NCBI RefSeq assembly: GCF_000746025.2
Contig: NZ_CP045798.1
Span: forward strand, 2,094,501-2,158,500
DNA length: 64,000 bases
Source of the DNA: Thermanaerosceptrum fracticalcis
GTDB taxonomy: Bacteria > Bacillota > Peptococcia > DRI-13
Reading direction: 5' to 3'
A program made the position numbers and the translations under genes. The notes beneath the pieces were generated by a model. That model did not search any database and was not told the origin of the DNA. It saw only the letters and a list, made by a program, of their open reading frames with translations. Each line of letters begins with the position of its first letter. Position 1 is the stretch's first letter. Below, piece after piece: positions 1 through 8,991 of the stretch.

Positions 1-30
1 CGTGAGGATAAATCTCTCACGCTTTTTGTT

Positions 31-366
31 CTATGGTTTCAGTACCTCTTTCAAAATGGCCTGCATTTCGGGCGTCTTCATCGTTTCCACCATGGCCTGG
101 CGCATTTCCGGTGTTTTCATCATCTCCACCATGGCTTGTCTCATTTCCGGTGTTTTCATCATTTCCACCATAGCCTGCCGTATCTCAGGTGTTTTCATCA
201 TTTCTACCATGCCATAGCGGGCCTCCGGCGTTGTCATCATATCTCTCATCATGTTAAAACCATAATTATTATCAGTCCCCGGGCGACGTTGTGGTGCACA
301 GGCGGAAACTATCAATGAAAATACTAGTAGTAAACAAAGGAATTTACATATTTTTCTTATATGCAA
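31..366 (-). CDS. Met-rich tandem-repeat lipoprotein, GerD-like
   Basis: A lipoprotein of about 111 aa. A TTG start at 366 is preferred because GGAGG lies 8-9 nt upstream; the longer ATG reading encodes that ribosome site as Gly-Gly-Gly. The signal peptide ends in the lipobox Val-Ser-Ala-Cys with Cys23. The mature part is almost wholly five 13-residue repeats with consensus MVEMMKTPEMRQA, visible as a 39-bp DNA repeat at about 70-230. Repeats of this kind (Met-Met-Lys-x-Pro-Glu) occur in spore germination protein GerD, so a GerD-like envelope scaffold is one reading. Metal binding through methionines is another. A paralogue lies at 32650-33045. Function is not proven by the sequence. Confidence 0.72.
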   Translation of the reverse strand: MHIRKICKFLCLLLVFSLIVSACAPQRRPGTDNNYGFNMMRDMMTTPEARYGMVEMMKTPEIRQAMVEMMKTPEMRQAMVEMMKTPEMRQAMVETMKTPEMQAILKEVLKP

Positions 367-497
367 AATGTATTTCCCTCCTCCCATAGATCATTTTTCT
401 CTTTTATTTTGTGCAAAACCGGCTCTAAAAAATACTAGGCCTAATGTTAATTCGTAATTTTTTCATGTTTATTAGTAATTTTTTTGTTATTCACAAG

Positions 498-602
498 GGT
501 AAAGAGCAAACTGCAACTCTGGAAGAAGTAACGGCCAATACCCACGGTCTCTCCGAATTGGCTCAGGATTTACATAATCAAGTAAATAAATTTAAGATAT
601 AA
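498..602 (+). pseudogene. Remnant of methyl-accepting chemotaxis protein C-terminus
   Basis: Thirty-four codons plus stop read as the tail of a chemotaxis receptor: a Leu-Glu-Glu-Val-Thr-Ala stretch, then Leu-Ser-Glu-Leu-Ala-Gln, ending Val-Asn-Lys-Phe-Lys-Ile-stop. No start codon or upstream signalling domain is present, so only the 3' end survives. A shorter, more decayed copy of the same tail lies at 19554-19604. The rest of 367-700 holds no other gene that I can support. Confidence 0.55.
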
Positions 603-611
603 GGATAAGTA

Positions 612-636
612 AGGCATGTGCTAAGCGCACATGCCT
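612..636 (-). terminator. Hairpin downstream of the C4-acid operon
   Basis: Perfect 10-bp stem AGGCATGTGC / GCACATGCCT with a 5-nt loop, lying 65 nt past the stop of the 3-hydroxybutyryl-CoA dehydrogenase gene. The T tract is poor on both strands, so termination is only plausible. Similar GGCATGTG hairpins occur at 19893-19920 and near 33115-33138. Confidence 0.4.
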
Positions 637-700
637 CTTTCTGCTCATTTATTTTAACAAAGACAAAGATTCAAACAAAGTCTCAACCTTTGTAAGAAAA

Positions 701-1549
701 TTAATACACGAAAAATCCCTGACCACTCTTACGCCCTAGATGACCAGCACGGACTTTCTTCCGCAGTAAAGGGCACGGCCGGTACTTGGAATCACCGGTT
801 TCGTTATATAGGGTTTCCATAATAGCTAAACAAACATCCAGACCTACCAGATCACCTAAAGCCAAGGGACCAATGGGATGGTTAGCCCCTAGTTTCATAG
901 CGGTATCAATATCATCCGCAGAAGATACACCCTCCATTAAAAGGAATGCAGCCTCGTTTATCATAGGAATGAGAATACGGTTGACGATAAAACCCGGCGC
1001 CTCTTTTACATCAACAGGTTGTTTGCCCATTTTCTCCGCCAGTTCTTTAATAACCTCCACCGTTTCATCACTGGCATCCTCTCCACGGATCACTTCTACC
1101 AACTTCATTACCGGAACGGGATTGAAAAAGTGCATACCGATAACCTGATGGGGCCGTTTGGTTGCCCTAGCTATTTCGGTAATACTAAGGGCAGATGTGT
1201 TGGAAGCTAAAATAGTATGGCTAGGGCAAATTTCATCTAACTCAGCCAAAACTTTTTTCTTAACGTCGATATTTTCCACGATTGCTTCGATGACTAAATC
1301 AACTTCTACAGCCCGGGATTTTTCTGTAGTGGTAGCAATCAAAGCAAGAATCCGCTTTTTTTCATACTCATCTAATTTACCTTTTTTAACAGCATTGCTA
1401 AGGTTCTTTTCGATGACGTGAAAACCATGGACTACCGCTTCCTCAGCCACGTCACACAACAGAACTGAAAAGCCAGCTGTAGCAGCAGCCTGAGCAATAC
1501 CACTACCCATAGTTCCTGCCCCGAGTACCATTATTTTTCGGATATTCAA
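701..1549 (-). CDS. hbd: 3-hydroxybutyryl-CoA dehydrogenase
   Basis: Cytosolic NAD(P)-dependent oxidoreductase interconverting 3-hydroxybutyryl-CoA and acetoacetyl-CoA. The 282-aa length is normal for the family. The N-terminal Rossmann motif [11 protein letters not shown] is at residues 10-20. The catalytic His lies in [17 protein letters not shown] near residue 138, followed by the C-terminal helical domain with the PGFIVNRIL motif. The start is TTG with GGAGG 7 nt upstream. It is the last gene of the minus-strand operon and feeds acetoacetyl-CoA to the thiolase encoded upstream. Family members of this type act on the (S)-isomer, which matters because the adjacent hydratase is of the MaoC type. 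Confidence 0.95.
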   Translation of the reverse strand: MNIRKIMVLGAGTMGSGIAQAAATAGFSVLLCDVAEEAVVHGFHVIEKNLSNAVKKGKLDEYEKKRILALIATTTEKSRAVEVDLVIEAIVENIDVKKKVLAELDEICPSHTILASNTSALSITEIARATKRPHQVIGMHFFNPVPVMKLVEVIRGEDASDETVEVIKELAEKMGKQPVDVKEAPGFIVNRILIPMINEAAFLLMEGVSSADDIDTAMKLGANHPIGPLALGDLVGLDVCLAIMETLYNETGDSKYRPCPLLRKKVRAGHLGRKSGQGFFVY

Positions 1550-1577
1550 CTTAGCTCCTCCTCACTGATACTCCTAG

Positions 1578-2006
1578 CTATTTATTTTTTTTAACCGGCA
1601 TGGATATTGCTTCACCATCAATGACGATTTGCCCGTTCTGGTTGGTACAGGTAGTACGAAGCTTAACTCTGTTTTTTTCCACGTTAATTTCTAATACCTC
1701 AACTTCTGCTGTAATAGTATCGCCTATTTTAACAGGTGCGGTAAATTTCACCGTTTGAGAAATGTAGATGTTGCCAGGACCTGGCAGTTGCATTCCTAAT
1801 ACTGCGGAAATGAGACCAGTGCTTAATATGCCATGGGCAATTCTTTCTTTGAAAATAGTACCTTTAGCGTATTCTTCGTTTACATGGGCCGGGTTCAAGT
1901 CACCGGTAATCCCTGCAAACATGTACACGTCAGCTTCACTAATGGTTTTAGTAAACGAAGCCTTTTCACCAACTACTAATTCTTCGACGGACTTCCCTTG
2001 TAACAT
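1578..2006 (-). CDS. MaoC-family enoyl-CoA hydratase (PhaJ-like)
   Basis: A 142-aa single hot-dog-fold hydratase, expected to add water to crotonyl-CoA. The hydratase-2 motif is present with Asp36 and His41 (GDLNPAHVNEEYA), then the FKERIAHGILSTGLISAVLG segment typical of MaoC/PhaJ. Classical PhaJ enzymes make the (R)-3-hydroxyacyl-CoA. No crotonase-fold (S)-specific hydratase is present in this operon, so this protein is the best candidate for the crotonyl-CoA hydration step. A role in polyhydroxyalkanoate supply cannot be excluded, but no pha gene is nearby. Confidence 0.88.
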   Translation of the reverse strand: MLQGKSVEELVVGEKASFTKTISEADVYMFAGITGDLNPAHVNEEYAKGTIFKERIAHGILSTGLISAVLGMQLPGPGNIYISQTVKFTAPVKIGDTITAEVEVLEINVEKNRVKLRTTCTNQNGQIVIDGEAISMPVKKNK

Positions 2007-2039
2007 AAATTACCCCTTCCTTTCATAACAGGTATTCTA

Positions 2040-3251
2040 TTAAGCTACTTCCCCCTGGTCTTCATCTTTCAAACGGGCCAACTCCTCCTTGAGGATAGGG
2101 AGAATTTCATGAACATCAGCCACAATGCCATAGTCGGCTATGGTAAAGATTGGCGCGTTAGGATCTTTGTTAATGGCGACAATAACCTCAGAACCTTGCA
2201 TTCCGGCCCTATGTTGGATAGCGCCGGAGATACCACAGGCAATATACAGTTTAGGCCTAACGGTTTTCCCGGTCTGCCCAACTTGGCGCTCTGGACCTAA
2301 CCAACCGGCTTCCACTGCTGCCCGGGAGGCAGCTACTTCTCCTCCGAGAAGCCGGGCAACTTCATCAAGGAGCTTAAACTTCTCGGCGTTGCCAATACCC
2401 CTTCCCCCGGCAACGATAACACTGGCTTCTTCCAAATTGGCACCCTGTTTGGCTTCCTTAACCACTTCCAGGATGGTTGTGCGAATATCTTTCTCGGCAA
2501 TCTTTACAGGGACCGTTACAATTTCACCTTTTCTACCCTCCACTTTTTCCGGCTTAGAGAAAACACCGGGACGAACAGTAGCCATCTGGGGACGATGGTT
2601 GGGGCAAACAATGGTGGCCATGATACTGCCGCCAAAGGCGGGGCGGGTTTGTAACAGGAGTCCTGACTCATTATCAATATCTAGTTCAGTACAATCTGCG
2701 GTCAACCCGGTTCTCAAACGGCGGGTAACTCGTGGAGCCAGATCTCGTCCAACATGGGTAGCACCGTAAAGAACAATAGCTGGTTTTTCAGCCTGGGCCA
2801 GGTCCGCCACTACAGTAGCATAGGCTTCAGTACGATAGTGTTTAAGGATAGGGTCCTGGGCCAAGTAAACCCTGTCAGCGCCAAAAGCAAAAAGCTGCCC
2901 AGCCAGGCTCTCAACCTCATCTCCCAAAAGAACTGCTGCTAGTTTTTGTCCTAATTGATCTGCTAGCTTACGTCCTTCTCCTAAAAGCTCGATAGCCACA
3001 TCGGCTAATCTTCCTTCTCGCTGTTCAGCAAAAACCCATACCCCCTGATACTGATTCAGGTTGGATTGGCCAGCCTTTTGACCCTCAGATATAATGGCGT
3101 CTTTTTTACAGGAGGTGACACAAGCTCCACAGCCGGTACAGTTATCTTTAATTATGGCTTTGCGGTCTACCACCTCAATGGCATTATAGGGGCACGCGGG
3201 TACACAAAGCTTGCAGCCGATACATTTATCTTTTAAAACAACTACGCTCAT
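2040..3251 (-). CDS. etfA: Electron transfer flavoprotein alpha subunit with N-terminal ferredoxin domain
   Basis: 403 aa. Residues 1-60 form a 2x[4Fe-4S] ferredoxin (CIGCKLCVPACP and CTGCGACVTSC). From about residue 68 follows a normal EtfA with the C-terminal FAD-binding region (GRGIGNAEKFKLLDEVARLLG, then CGISGAIQHRAGM). The fused ferredoxin gives an extra electron route beside FAD. It pairs with the EtfB gene just upstream and with the acyl-CoA dehydrogenase at 4080. Such fused EtfA proteins are known in anaerobes and may deliver electrons to or from another iron-sulfur partner; which one cannot be read from the sequence. Start is ATG with GGAGGAG upstream. Confidence 0.93.
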   Translation of the reverse strand: MSVVVLKDKCIGCKLCVPACPYNAIEVVDRKAIIKDNCTGCGACVTSCKKDAIISEGQKAGQSNLNQYQGVWVFAEQREGRLADVAIELLGEGRKLADQLGQKLAAVLLGDEVESLAGQLFAFGADRVYLAQDPILKHYRTEAYATVVADLAQAEKPAIVLYGATHVGRDLAPRVTRRLRTGLTADCTELDIDNESGLLLQTRPAFGGSIMATIVCPNHRPQMATVRPGVFSKPEKVEGRKGEIVTVPVKIAEKDIRTTILEVVKEAKQGANLEEASVIVAGGRGIGNAEKFKLLDEVARLLGGEVAASRAAVEAGWLGPERQVGQTGKTVRPKLYIACGISGAIQHRAGMQGSEVIVAINKDPNAPIFTIADYGIVADVHEILPILKEELARLKDEDQGEVA

Positions 3252-3266
3252 GACTGCTCCTCCCTC

Positions 3267-4052
3267 TTAAACGACTTTTTTATTCTTTAAACGTGAAATG
3301 AGGTCGCAAATCATCTCTTGTGGCTGTCCTTGCAACATTTCCCCTTTGCCTTTAGGGGCAGGCGTAAAGATTCTGCGCACCTGGGTAGGTGAACCTTTTA
3401 ATCCTACCTCTTGCAAATTAGCACCGAGATCGGCAGCGGACCAGACGGTAGTCTGCTTGCTGCGATAGGCATCTACAATACCTTTTATGGACGGATAGCG
3501 TGGTTCATTCAAATCCTTGATAACAGTGAGCAGGACCGGTAATTGAGCTTCAATAACTTCAAAGCCATCTTCCAAAGCACGTTTTACCTGAACTTTCCCC
3601 TCAAACAGTTGAATGTCCTTAACGTAGGTAACCTGGGGAATGTTCAGATATTCAGCCAACTGAGGTCCTACCTGGGCTGTATCACCGTCAATGGCTTGCC
3701 TTCCACAGAAAATCACCGAGAAGTTACCGATTTTCCTGATTGCATTGCCCAAAGCAGTGGAGGTGGCCAAGGTGTCGGCACCGGCGAAAGCCCGGTCACT
3801 TATAAGAATGGCTTCATCAGCACCCATGGCTAAAGCTTCTTTCAAAGCATCATCGGCCTGGGGAGGCCCCATTGTAAGGACAATGACTTTGGCACCATAT
3901 TGTTCTTTGAGTACCAGGGCAGCCTCTAAGGCATTTTTGTCCTCGGGATTGATGATACTGGGAACCCCGTCCCGAATCAGTGTACCGGTTTTGGGATCGG
4001 TTTTTACCTCGGTGGTATCAGGAACTTGTTTTATGCACACGACAATATTCAT
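3267..4052 (-). CDS. etfB: Electron transfer flavoprotein beta subunit
   Basis: 261 aa, full-length EtfB. The N-terminal MNIVVCIKQVPDT segment and the GRQAIDGDTAQVGPQLAEYL motif (AMP/FAD binding) are both present. It forms the heterodimer with the ferredoxin-fused EtfA encoded 15 bp downstream and accepts electrons from the butyryl-CoA-type dehydrogenase encoded just upstream. Start ATG with AGGAGG 7 nt upstream. A second, distinct EtfB is encoded at 8992-9774 in the same operon. Confidence 0.94.
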   Translation of the reverse strand: MNIVVCIKQVPDTTEVKTDPKTGTLIRDGVPSIINPEDKNALEAALVLKEQYGAKVIVLTMGPPQADDALKEALAMGADEAILISDRAFAGADTLATSTALGNAIRKIGNFSVIFCGRQAIDGDTAQVGPQLAEYLNIPQVTYVKDIQLFEGKVQVKRALEDGFEVIEAQLPVLLTVIKDLNEPRYPSIKGIVDAYRSKQTTVWSAADLGANLQEVGLKGSPTQVRRIFTPAPKGKGEMLQGQPQEMICDLISRLKNKKVV

Positions 4053-4079
4053 GATGAACCTCCTAATCGGGTTATGAAT

Positions 4080-5219
4080 TTAGCGAAGTATATTACCGGC
4101 AATAACCATACGCTGGACTTCGGAAGTACCTTCGTAAATCTCGGTAATCTTAGCGTCACGTAAGAATCTTTCCACCTGGTAATCCCGCATATATCCGTAG
4201 CCGCCATGGATCTGTACAGCTTTATCAGCGCAGAACATAGCTGCTTTGGACGCATATAATTTGGCCATAGCAGCTTCCTTACTGAAGCGCTGACCTTGGG
4301 ATTTAAGGAAGGCGGCGTAATAAACAAAGAATCTTGCCGCCTGTACCTCAACGGCCATATCAGCCAGCATCCACTGTACCGCCTGGAAAGAGGCGATAGG
4401 TTTGCCAAACTGTTCACGTTCCTTGGCGTATTTGATGGCAGCATCCAGAGCTCCCTGGGCAATACCTAAAGCTTGGGAGGCAATACCAATCCGTCCCCCG
4501 TCGAGGGTAGTCATAGCAATCTTGAAGCCTTCCCCCTCACGACCCAGAAGGTTCTCTTTGGGAACACGGACATTTTCAAAAACCAGTTCCGCCGTTTTAG
4601 AAGCGCGGATTCCCATTTTATCCTCAGGATGACCAACACTAAAGCCAGGCATCTCTTTTTCTACAATAAAGGCGGAAATACCTTTAGTCCCTACACCAGG
4701 TTTGGTCATGGCAAATACAACATAGCTATCAGCAGCACCGGCATTGGTGATAAACATCTTATTTCCATTTAGGACATAATGGTCCCCATCAAGCACCGCT
4801 TTGGTTTGCATGGCACCAGCATCAGTGCCGGCGTTTGGTTCAGTTAAGGCAAAGGCCCCTAATTTTTCACCCCTGGCCAGGGGTAGCAGATATTTTTGTT
4901 TTTGTTCTTCGGTGCCAAAAAGTTCTATCGCTTCTGCACCTAAGGATACATGGGATTCTACGATAACTCCGGTGGAAGCGCAAACCCGGGAGATCTCTTC
5001 AATCATGATGGCGTAGCTCACATAGTCTGCACCGGCACCCCCGTACTTCTGGGAGATGGGTAAACCCAGAAAACCGTAACGGGCCATTTTTTTCACATTC
5101 TTCCAGGGGAACTCACCACTTTTATCAATCTCTATCGCCAGGGGCGCTACTTCCTTTTCGGCAAACTCGCGCACCGTTTTTCTAATCATCAGTTGTTCTT
5201 TAGTCAAATTAAAGTTCAT
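4080..5219 (-). CDS. Acyl-CoA dehydrogenase (short-chain, butyryl-CoA type)
   Basis: 379 aa. FAD enzyme catalysing acyl-CoA/enoyl-CoA interconversion. Recognised by FALTEPNAGTDA (flavin contact), the central MFITNAG segment and the C-terminal [13 protein letters not shown] stretch, whose Glu is the catalytic base in short-chain family members. The start at 5219 (MNFNLTKEQ) has GGAGG 7 nt upstream; a longer reading would have no ribosome site. It lies between the thiolase and etfBA. A close paralogue is encoded at 9793. Likely substrate is butyryl-CoA/crotonyl-CoA, by context. Confidence 0.93.
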   Translation of the reverse strand: MNFNLTKEQLMIRKTVREFAEKEVAPLAIEIDKSGEFPWKNVKKMARYGFLGLPISQKYGGAGADYVSYAIMIEEISRVCASTGVIVESHVSLGAEAIELFGTEEQKQKYLLPLARGEKLGAFALTEPNAGTDAGAMQTKAVLDGDHYVLNGNKMFITNAGAADSYVVFAMTKPGVGTKGISAFIVEKEMPGFSVGHPEDKMGIRASKTAELVFENVRVPKENLLGREGEGFKIAMTTLDGGRIGIASQALGIAQGALDAAIKYAKEREQFGKPIASFQAVQWMLADMAVEVQAARFFVYYAAFLKSQGQRFSKEAAMAKLYASKAAMFCADKAVQIHGGYGYMRDYQVERFLRDAKITEIYEGTSEVQRMVIAGNILR

Positions 5220-5223
5220 CCAG

Positions 5224-6402
5224 TTACCTCCTTTCCACCAAAGCGGCAATACCCTGTCCGCCACCAATACACAAAGTAGCTAAACCTTTTTGTACGCCAC
5301 GTCGTGCCATTTCATGCAGCAAAGTTACAAGTATCCTGGCGCCACTGGCCCCAATAGGATGGCCAAGGGCAATGGCGCCGCCGTTGACATTCACAATATC
5401 AGTATTAAGCCCCAAATCTTTCACTACAGCCAAGCATTGGGAAGCAAAGGCTTCATTGGCTTCAATCAATTCCAGATCCTCTATGCTCCAGCCGGCTTTA
5501 GCCAGGGCCTTTTTGGTCGCATTAACAGGACCTATTCCCATAATAGTGGGATCAACGCCAGCCGAAGCACCTGCTGCAAACTTGGCTAAAGGTTTAACTC
5601 CAAGCTCCCTAGCCTTCTCAGCCGTGGTTAAGACCAGGGCCGCTGCGCCATCATTTATACCAGAAGCATTTCCGGCAGTGACAGTACCATCTTTCTTGAA
5701 GGCAGGCTTTAGTTTAGCCAGTTGCTCTAGAGTAACGCCTGTCCGTGGAAACTCATCAACTGAAAATTCTTTGAACCCACCTTTGACCGGCACTTGCACG
5801 GGGACTATTTCTTCTGCAAACTTGTTTTCTTTGATGGCTTTTTCCGCCCGGTTCTGGCTAGTCATAGCAAAGGTATCCTGTTCTTCCCGGGTAATACCCC
5901 ATTGGGCAGCAATATTCTCAGCCGTAATACCCATATGATAATCATTCATGGCACACCAGAGCCCCTCTTTAATCATGGAGTCTTCCAGCTTTCCATGGCC
6001 CATACGGTAGCCAAAACGGGCTTTGGGAACAAGATAGGGGGCCTGGGACATGTTTTCGGTTCCACCGGCTACCACCACATCAGCATCACCCAACATAATG
6101 GCCTGGGCAGCAAATACTACAGACTTTAGGCCGGAACCGCAAACTTTATTTATAGTCATGGCTGGTGTGGAAATGTGGAGCCCTGCCTTAAGACTAGCCT
6201 GGCGAGCTACGTTTTGACCCAATCCTGCCTGAAGAACACAACCCATAATGACTTCATCCACAGTCTCAGGCTTTACCTTAGCCCTTTGCAAGGCTTCTTT
6301 TATAACAAGGGCGCCTAAATCAACAGCACTTACATCAGCTAAAGAGCCACCAAAACTGCCAATCGGCGTACGAACAGCGCTTAATATGACAACTTCCCTC
6401 AT
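5224..6402 (-). CDS. Acetyl-CoA acetyltransferase (thiolase)
   Basis: 392 aa. Condenses two acetyl-CoA or cleaves acetoacetyl-CoA. The nucleophilic Cys is in [12 protein letters not shown] (near residue 90). The [22 protein letters not shown] and C-terminal CIGGGQG motifs supply the remaining catalytic His and Cys. The start at 6402 is favoured over an ATG two codons earlier because AGGAG then has 8 nt spacing. In this operon the most economical direction is thiolysis of acetoacetyl-CoA to acetyl-CoA. Confidence 0.95.
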   Translation of the reverse strand: MREVVILSAVRTPIGSFGGSLADVSAVDLGALVIKEALQRAKVKPETVDEVIMGCVLQAGLGQNVARQASLKAGLHISTPAMTINKVCGSGLKSVVFAAQAIMLGDADVVVAGGTENMSQAPYLVPKARFGYRMGHGKLEDSMIKEGLWCAMNDYHMGITAENIAAQWGITREEQDTFAMTSQNRAEKAIKENKFAEEIVPVQVPVKGGFKEFSVDEFPRTGVTLEQLAKLKPAFKKDGTVTAGNASGINDGAAALVLTTAEKARELGVKPLAKFAAGASAGVDPTIMGIGPVNATKKALAKAGWSIEDLELIEANEAFASQCLAVVKDLGLNTDIVNVNGGAIALGHPIGASGARILVTLLHEMARRGVQKGLATLCIGGGQGIAALVERR

Positions 6403-6450
6403 AAACATATCTCCTTTACTTATGCTTAACTATGCTGCAGGTGTCCCCTC

Positions 6451-6735
6451 TTAACCGTACCTGAAATTAATTCCGAAACTTCCCTGAGGGTAATCCCACT
6501 TAATAGCACCGGGGCATGGACAGATTACGCGGCAGGTACCACACTCCAAACATCCCGCATAATCGAACTTAAGCTCGCCGTTCTCCTCGGTATAAAGGGC
6601 AGCGGGACAAACCATAGTACAGGGCTTCTTTATGCATTTTGCACAAATTTCCTTATTAAGGATGATATGAGGCTTTCCATCATCCACATTGTATTTATTA
6701 AATCCCAGCCTCTCTTCAATACTAAGCTTTTTCAT
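6451..6735 (-). CDS. fixX: FixX-like ferredoxin
   Basis: 94 aa. Ferredoxin-like partner of FixC. It has CAKCIKKPCTMVCP followed by CLECGTCRVICP and the characteristic FixX tail (IKWDYPQGSFGINFRYG). The stop-start overlap with fixC (ATGA-type, 4 nt) indicates translational coupling. FixX passes electrons between the FixAB flavoprotein and the quinone-linked FixC oxidoreductase at the membrane. Confidence 0.92.
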   Translation of the reverse strand: MKKLSIEERLGFNKYNVDDGKPHIILNKEICAKCIKKPCTMVCPAALYTEENGELKFDYAGCLECGTCRVICPCPGAIKWDYPQGSFGINFRYG

Positions 6736-8027
6736 AAGGAGGTTGCTCCTTTCCAGGCATCAGCAATGAGTTTGGTAAGGGGTACTTTACCCCGCACCAC
6801 TCCCATAAGTTTCTCCCGTAAAGGCTTCTGAGGAGTGGTGGTAACCGTAAAGACCTTGTACATAATCTCTTCCATAAGCTCAGGATAAGCGGAATACAAG
6901 CGGGGATTCTCCATAAAGCTGTGGGCCTTTTTGAAAGTGCTCAAATCCTTGTATATGAAACTTTCCTTAATTTTTTCTTCGTATTGCTTCTTTAAGTTAT
7001 CTTTACCGAAGTTTCCGGCCTTTTTGGCTTTTAGTACAGCCTGGGCCGCCAGATAGCCAGATTGAATAGCTAAGTCCATACCTCTAACCATGTAACCGGT
7101 ATTGATAACAAAACCAGCTGCATCACCCACCAGCAAGAGGCCATCTTCCACCAGAGGGGGCATCATCTTCAGACCAGCTTCGGGAATGAGGTGGGCCGAA
7201 TACTCCACAATTCTCCCTCCCGTCACCAATGGTTGGATGTGGGGATGATTTCTAAACTCCTCGATTAAATCGGCAACCTTCAGATGAGTATCTTTTAGAC
7301 CTTCTAGGCCAAAAACCAAACCCAAGGAGAGGGTGTTCTTATTTGTGTATAAGAAGCCCCCTCCCTGCAGCCCCCTAGTACAATCACCTACAAAGAGCTG
7401 GGCCAATCCTTCACCATTTTGGAGGCCAAAACGCTCCTCAATAGCACCTTCCGGAAGTTCAATTACTTCCTTTACTCCAACGGCCACTTCGTGGGTCGCC
7501 AGTTCCTTCCGTAATCCGGCCTTTTGAGCCAGGAGGGAATTCACTCCGTCGGCGGCGATAACCAGGTCGGCATAGAATTCATCACCATCAGCCACTACAC
7601 CAACGATTTTGCCATCCCGGACGACCAAATTATCGACCCTTACACCTGAAGCGACCATTGCCCCGGCGCTTTCCGCTTTTTCTGCCACCCACCTATCAAA
7701 CTCGGCGCGCAAAATGGTAAAGGAATGGGGGGTTTCCGGAGTATATTTGGATGTCTTGAAGTCAACAGAAACCAAACTATCAGGCGTTACAAAGGAAACA
7801 ATTTCCCTGACCACCCGGCGCTCTACGGGTGCTTCTTCCCAGAAATCGGGAATAATGTACTCCAGAGAATGGGCGTATAAACGTCCTCCCGTCATGTTCT
7901 TGGCACCTGCGCTGTTCCCGCGATCAATCAGCAGTACCTCTGCCCCTGCCTGAGCCAGGGTATAGGCGGCGATCGAACCTGCCACTCCAGCTCCTACTAC
8001 GATGCAATCAAAGCGTTCTTCCGTCAT
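6732..8027 (-). CDS. fixC: FixC-type electron transfer flavoprotein:quinone oxidoreductase
   Basis: 431 aa. FAD protein with N-terminal dinucleotide motif GAGVAGSIAAYTLAQAGA (residues 11-28), the GDAAGFVINTGYMVRGMD segment typical of FixC, and a C-terminal region that docks FixX. With FixX downstream and an EtfB/EtfA pair upstream it completes a FixABCX set. In known systems this either reduces the quinone pool or bifurcates NADH electrons to ferredoxin and quinone. Here it is directly downstream of an acyl-CoA dehydrogenase, so electrons from acyl-CoA oxidation are a plausible input. Confidence 0.93.
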   Translation of the reverse strand: MTEERFDCIVVGAGVAGSIAAYTLAQAGAEVLLIDRGNSAGAKNMTGGRLYAHSLEYIIPDFWEEAPVERRVVREIVSFVTPDSLVSVDFKTSKYTPETPHSFTILRAEFDRWVAEKAESAGAMVASGVRVDNLVVRDGKIVGVVADGDEFYADLVIAADGVNSLLAQKAGLRKELATHEVAVGVKEVIELPEGAIEERFGLQNGEGLAQLFVGDCTRGLQGGGFLYTNKNTLSLGLVFGLEGLKDTHLKVADLIEEFRNHPHIQPLVTGGRIVEYSAHLIPEAGLKMMPPLVEDGLLLVGDAAGFVINTGYMVRGMDLAIQSGYLAAQAVLKAKKAGNFGKDNLKKQYEEKIKESFIYKDLSTFKKAHSFMENPRLYSAYPELMEEIMYKVFTVTTTPQKPLREKLMGVVRGKVPLTKLIADAWKGATSL

Positions 8028-8047
8028 TGAAGTGTCACCACCTTAAC

Positions 8048-8977
8048 CTACCTTCCCAGCTCTTTCAGAAGGGCAGGTATTATTTGATAAAGGTCTCCTA
8101 CAATGTAATAGTCGGCCATCTGGAAGATAGGCGCATTTTCATTCTTATCTATAGCGAAGATGACCTTAGCATCCCGAATACCTGAAATATGCTGAACCTG
8201 ACCGGAAATACCGGTAGCCAGATAGAGGTTGGGCTTGATGACTTGACCCGAAATACCGATATACCTTTCCTCTGGCAGCCAGTGTAAATCTTCTGCAACG
8301 GGCCTGGAACAGCCAACCTCACCTTTTAAAGCCTCAGCCAACTGGAATGCGAGCTTTAGGTCGTCCTGGGAGGCCCAACCCCTACCTACACCTACTACTA
8401 ATTTAGCGTCTTTGATATTAACACTGTCTTCACCTTTTTCTCTAACTTCCACCACTTTAATCCGGTCACTGCCATACTGAGGAAAATCAGTTATCTCGCC
8501 AGTTCTCTCTTCCATTACTCCTTGTTCAAAAGTATAGGGAGGAACTGTAGCGATAATTGCCGAACCCCGGCTTTCTAACCAGGCGGTAGCAAGACCGCCA
8601 TACATCATTCTACGGAAAGAGAAGTTTTCGTTTTCCTGTTTTATTTCCTGTACATCACTGACACAGCCAATATCCAATATGGCTGCAGCACAGGCCGCAA
8701 TCTCTTTTCCGGTACGAGTACCACCAACCAGTATTAGCTTAGGATTTTCGTCCTTGATTACTTTAACTAGGGCTTCACTGCAGGACGCCAGGGGTACCCC
8801 GGCTATTTTAGGCAACACACAAACCTTATCAGCACCCAGCTTTATAGCTTTTTCCGCAGTCTCCCTGTCGGGTACTACACCGATTACTTTATCCTGATTA
8901 CCAGAAGAGAGCCGTTTGGCTTCACTTACTAATTCTAAGGCAAGATCTTGTTGTTCACTAAAGAATAAAATAGTCAC
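8048..8977 (-). CDS. fixB: Electron transfer flavoprotein alpha subunit (FixB)
   Basis: 309 aa, without the fused ferredoxin found in the EtfA at 2040. The C-terminal FAD region (VGVGRGWASQDDLKLA, then ATGISGQVQHISGIRDA) is clear. Start is GTG behind a GGGGTGG site. It belongs to the FixABCX set, with fixA upstream by 14 bp and fixC downstream by 20 bp. Confidence 0.92.
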   Translation of the reverse strand: MTILFFSEQQDLALELVSEAKRLSSGNQDKVIGVVPDRETAEKAIKLGADKVCVLPKIAGVPLASCSEALVKVIKDENPKLILVGGTRTGKEIAACAAAILDIGCVSDVQEIKQENENFSFRRMMYGGLATAWLESRGSAIIATVPPYTFEQGVMEERTGEITDFPQYGSDRIKVVEVREKGEDSVNIKDAKLVVGVGRGWASQDDLKLAFQLAEALKGEVGCSRPVAEDLHWLPEERYIGISGQVIKPNLYLATGISGQVQHISGIRDAKVIFAIDKNENAPIFQMADYYIVGDLYQIIPALLKELGR

Positions 8978-8991
8978 GGTTCCACCCCTTT

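Noticed and set aside
60-230. Regular short direct repeats that look CRISPR-like
   Set aside because: The 39-bp unit is continuous without spacers and encodes the 13-residue protein repeats of the lipoprotein at 31-366.
2140-2769. A 209-codon plus-strand open frame
   Set aside because: Antisense shadow of the ferredoxin-fused etfA gene, with no supporting signals.
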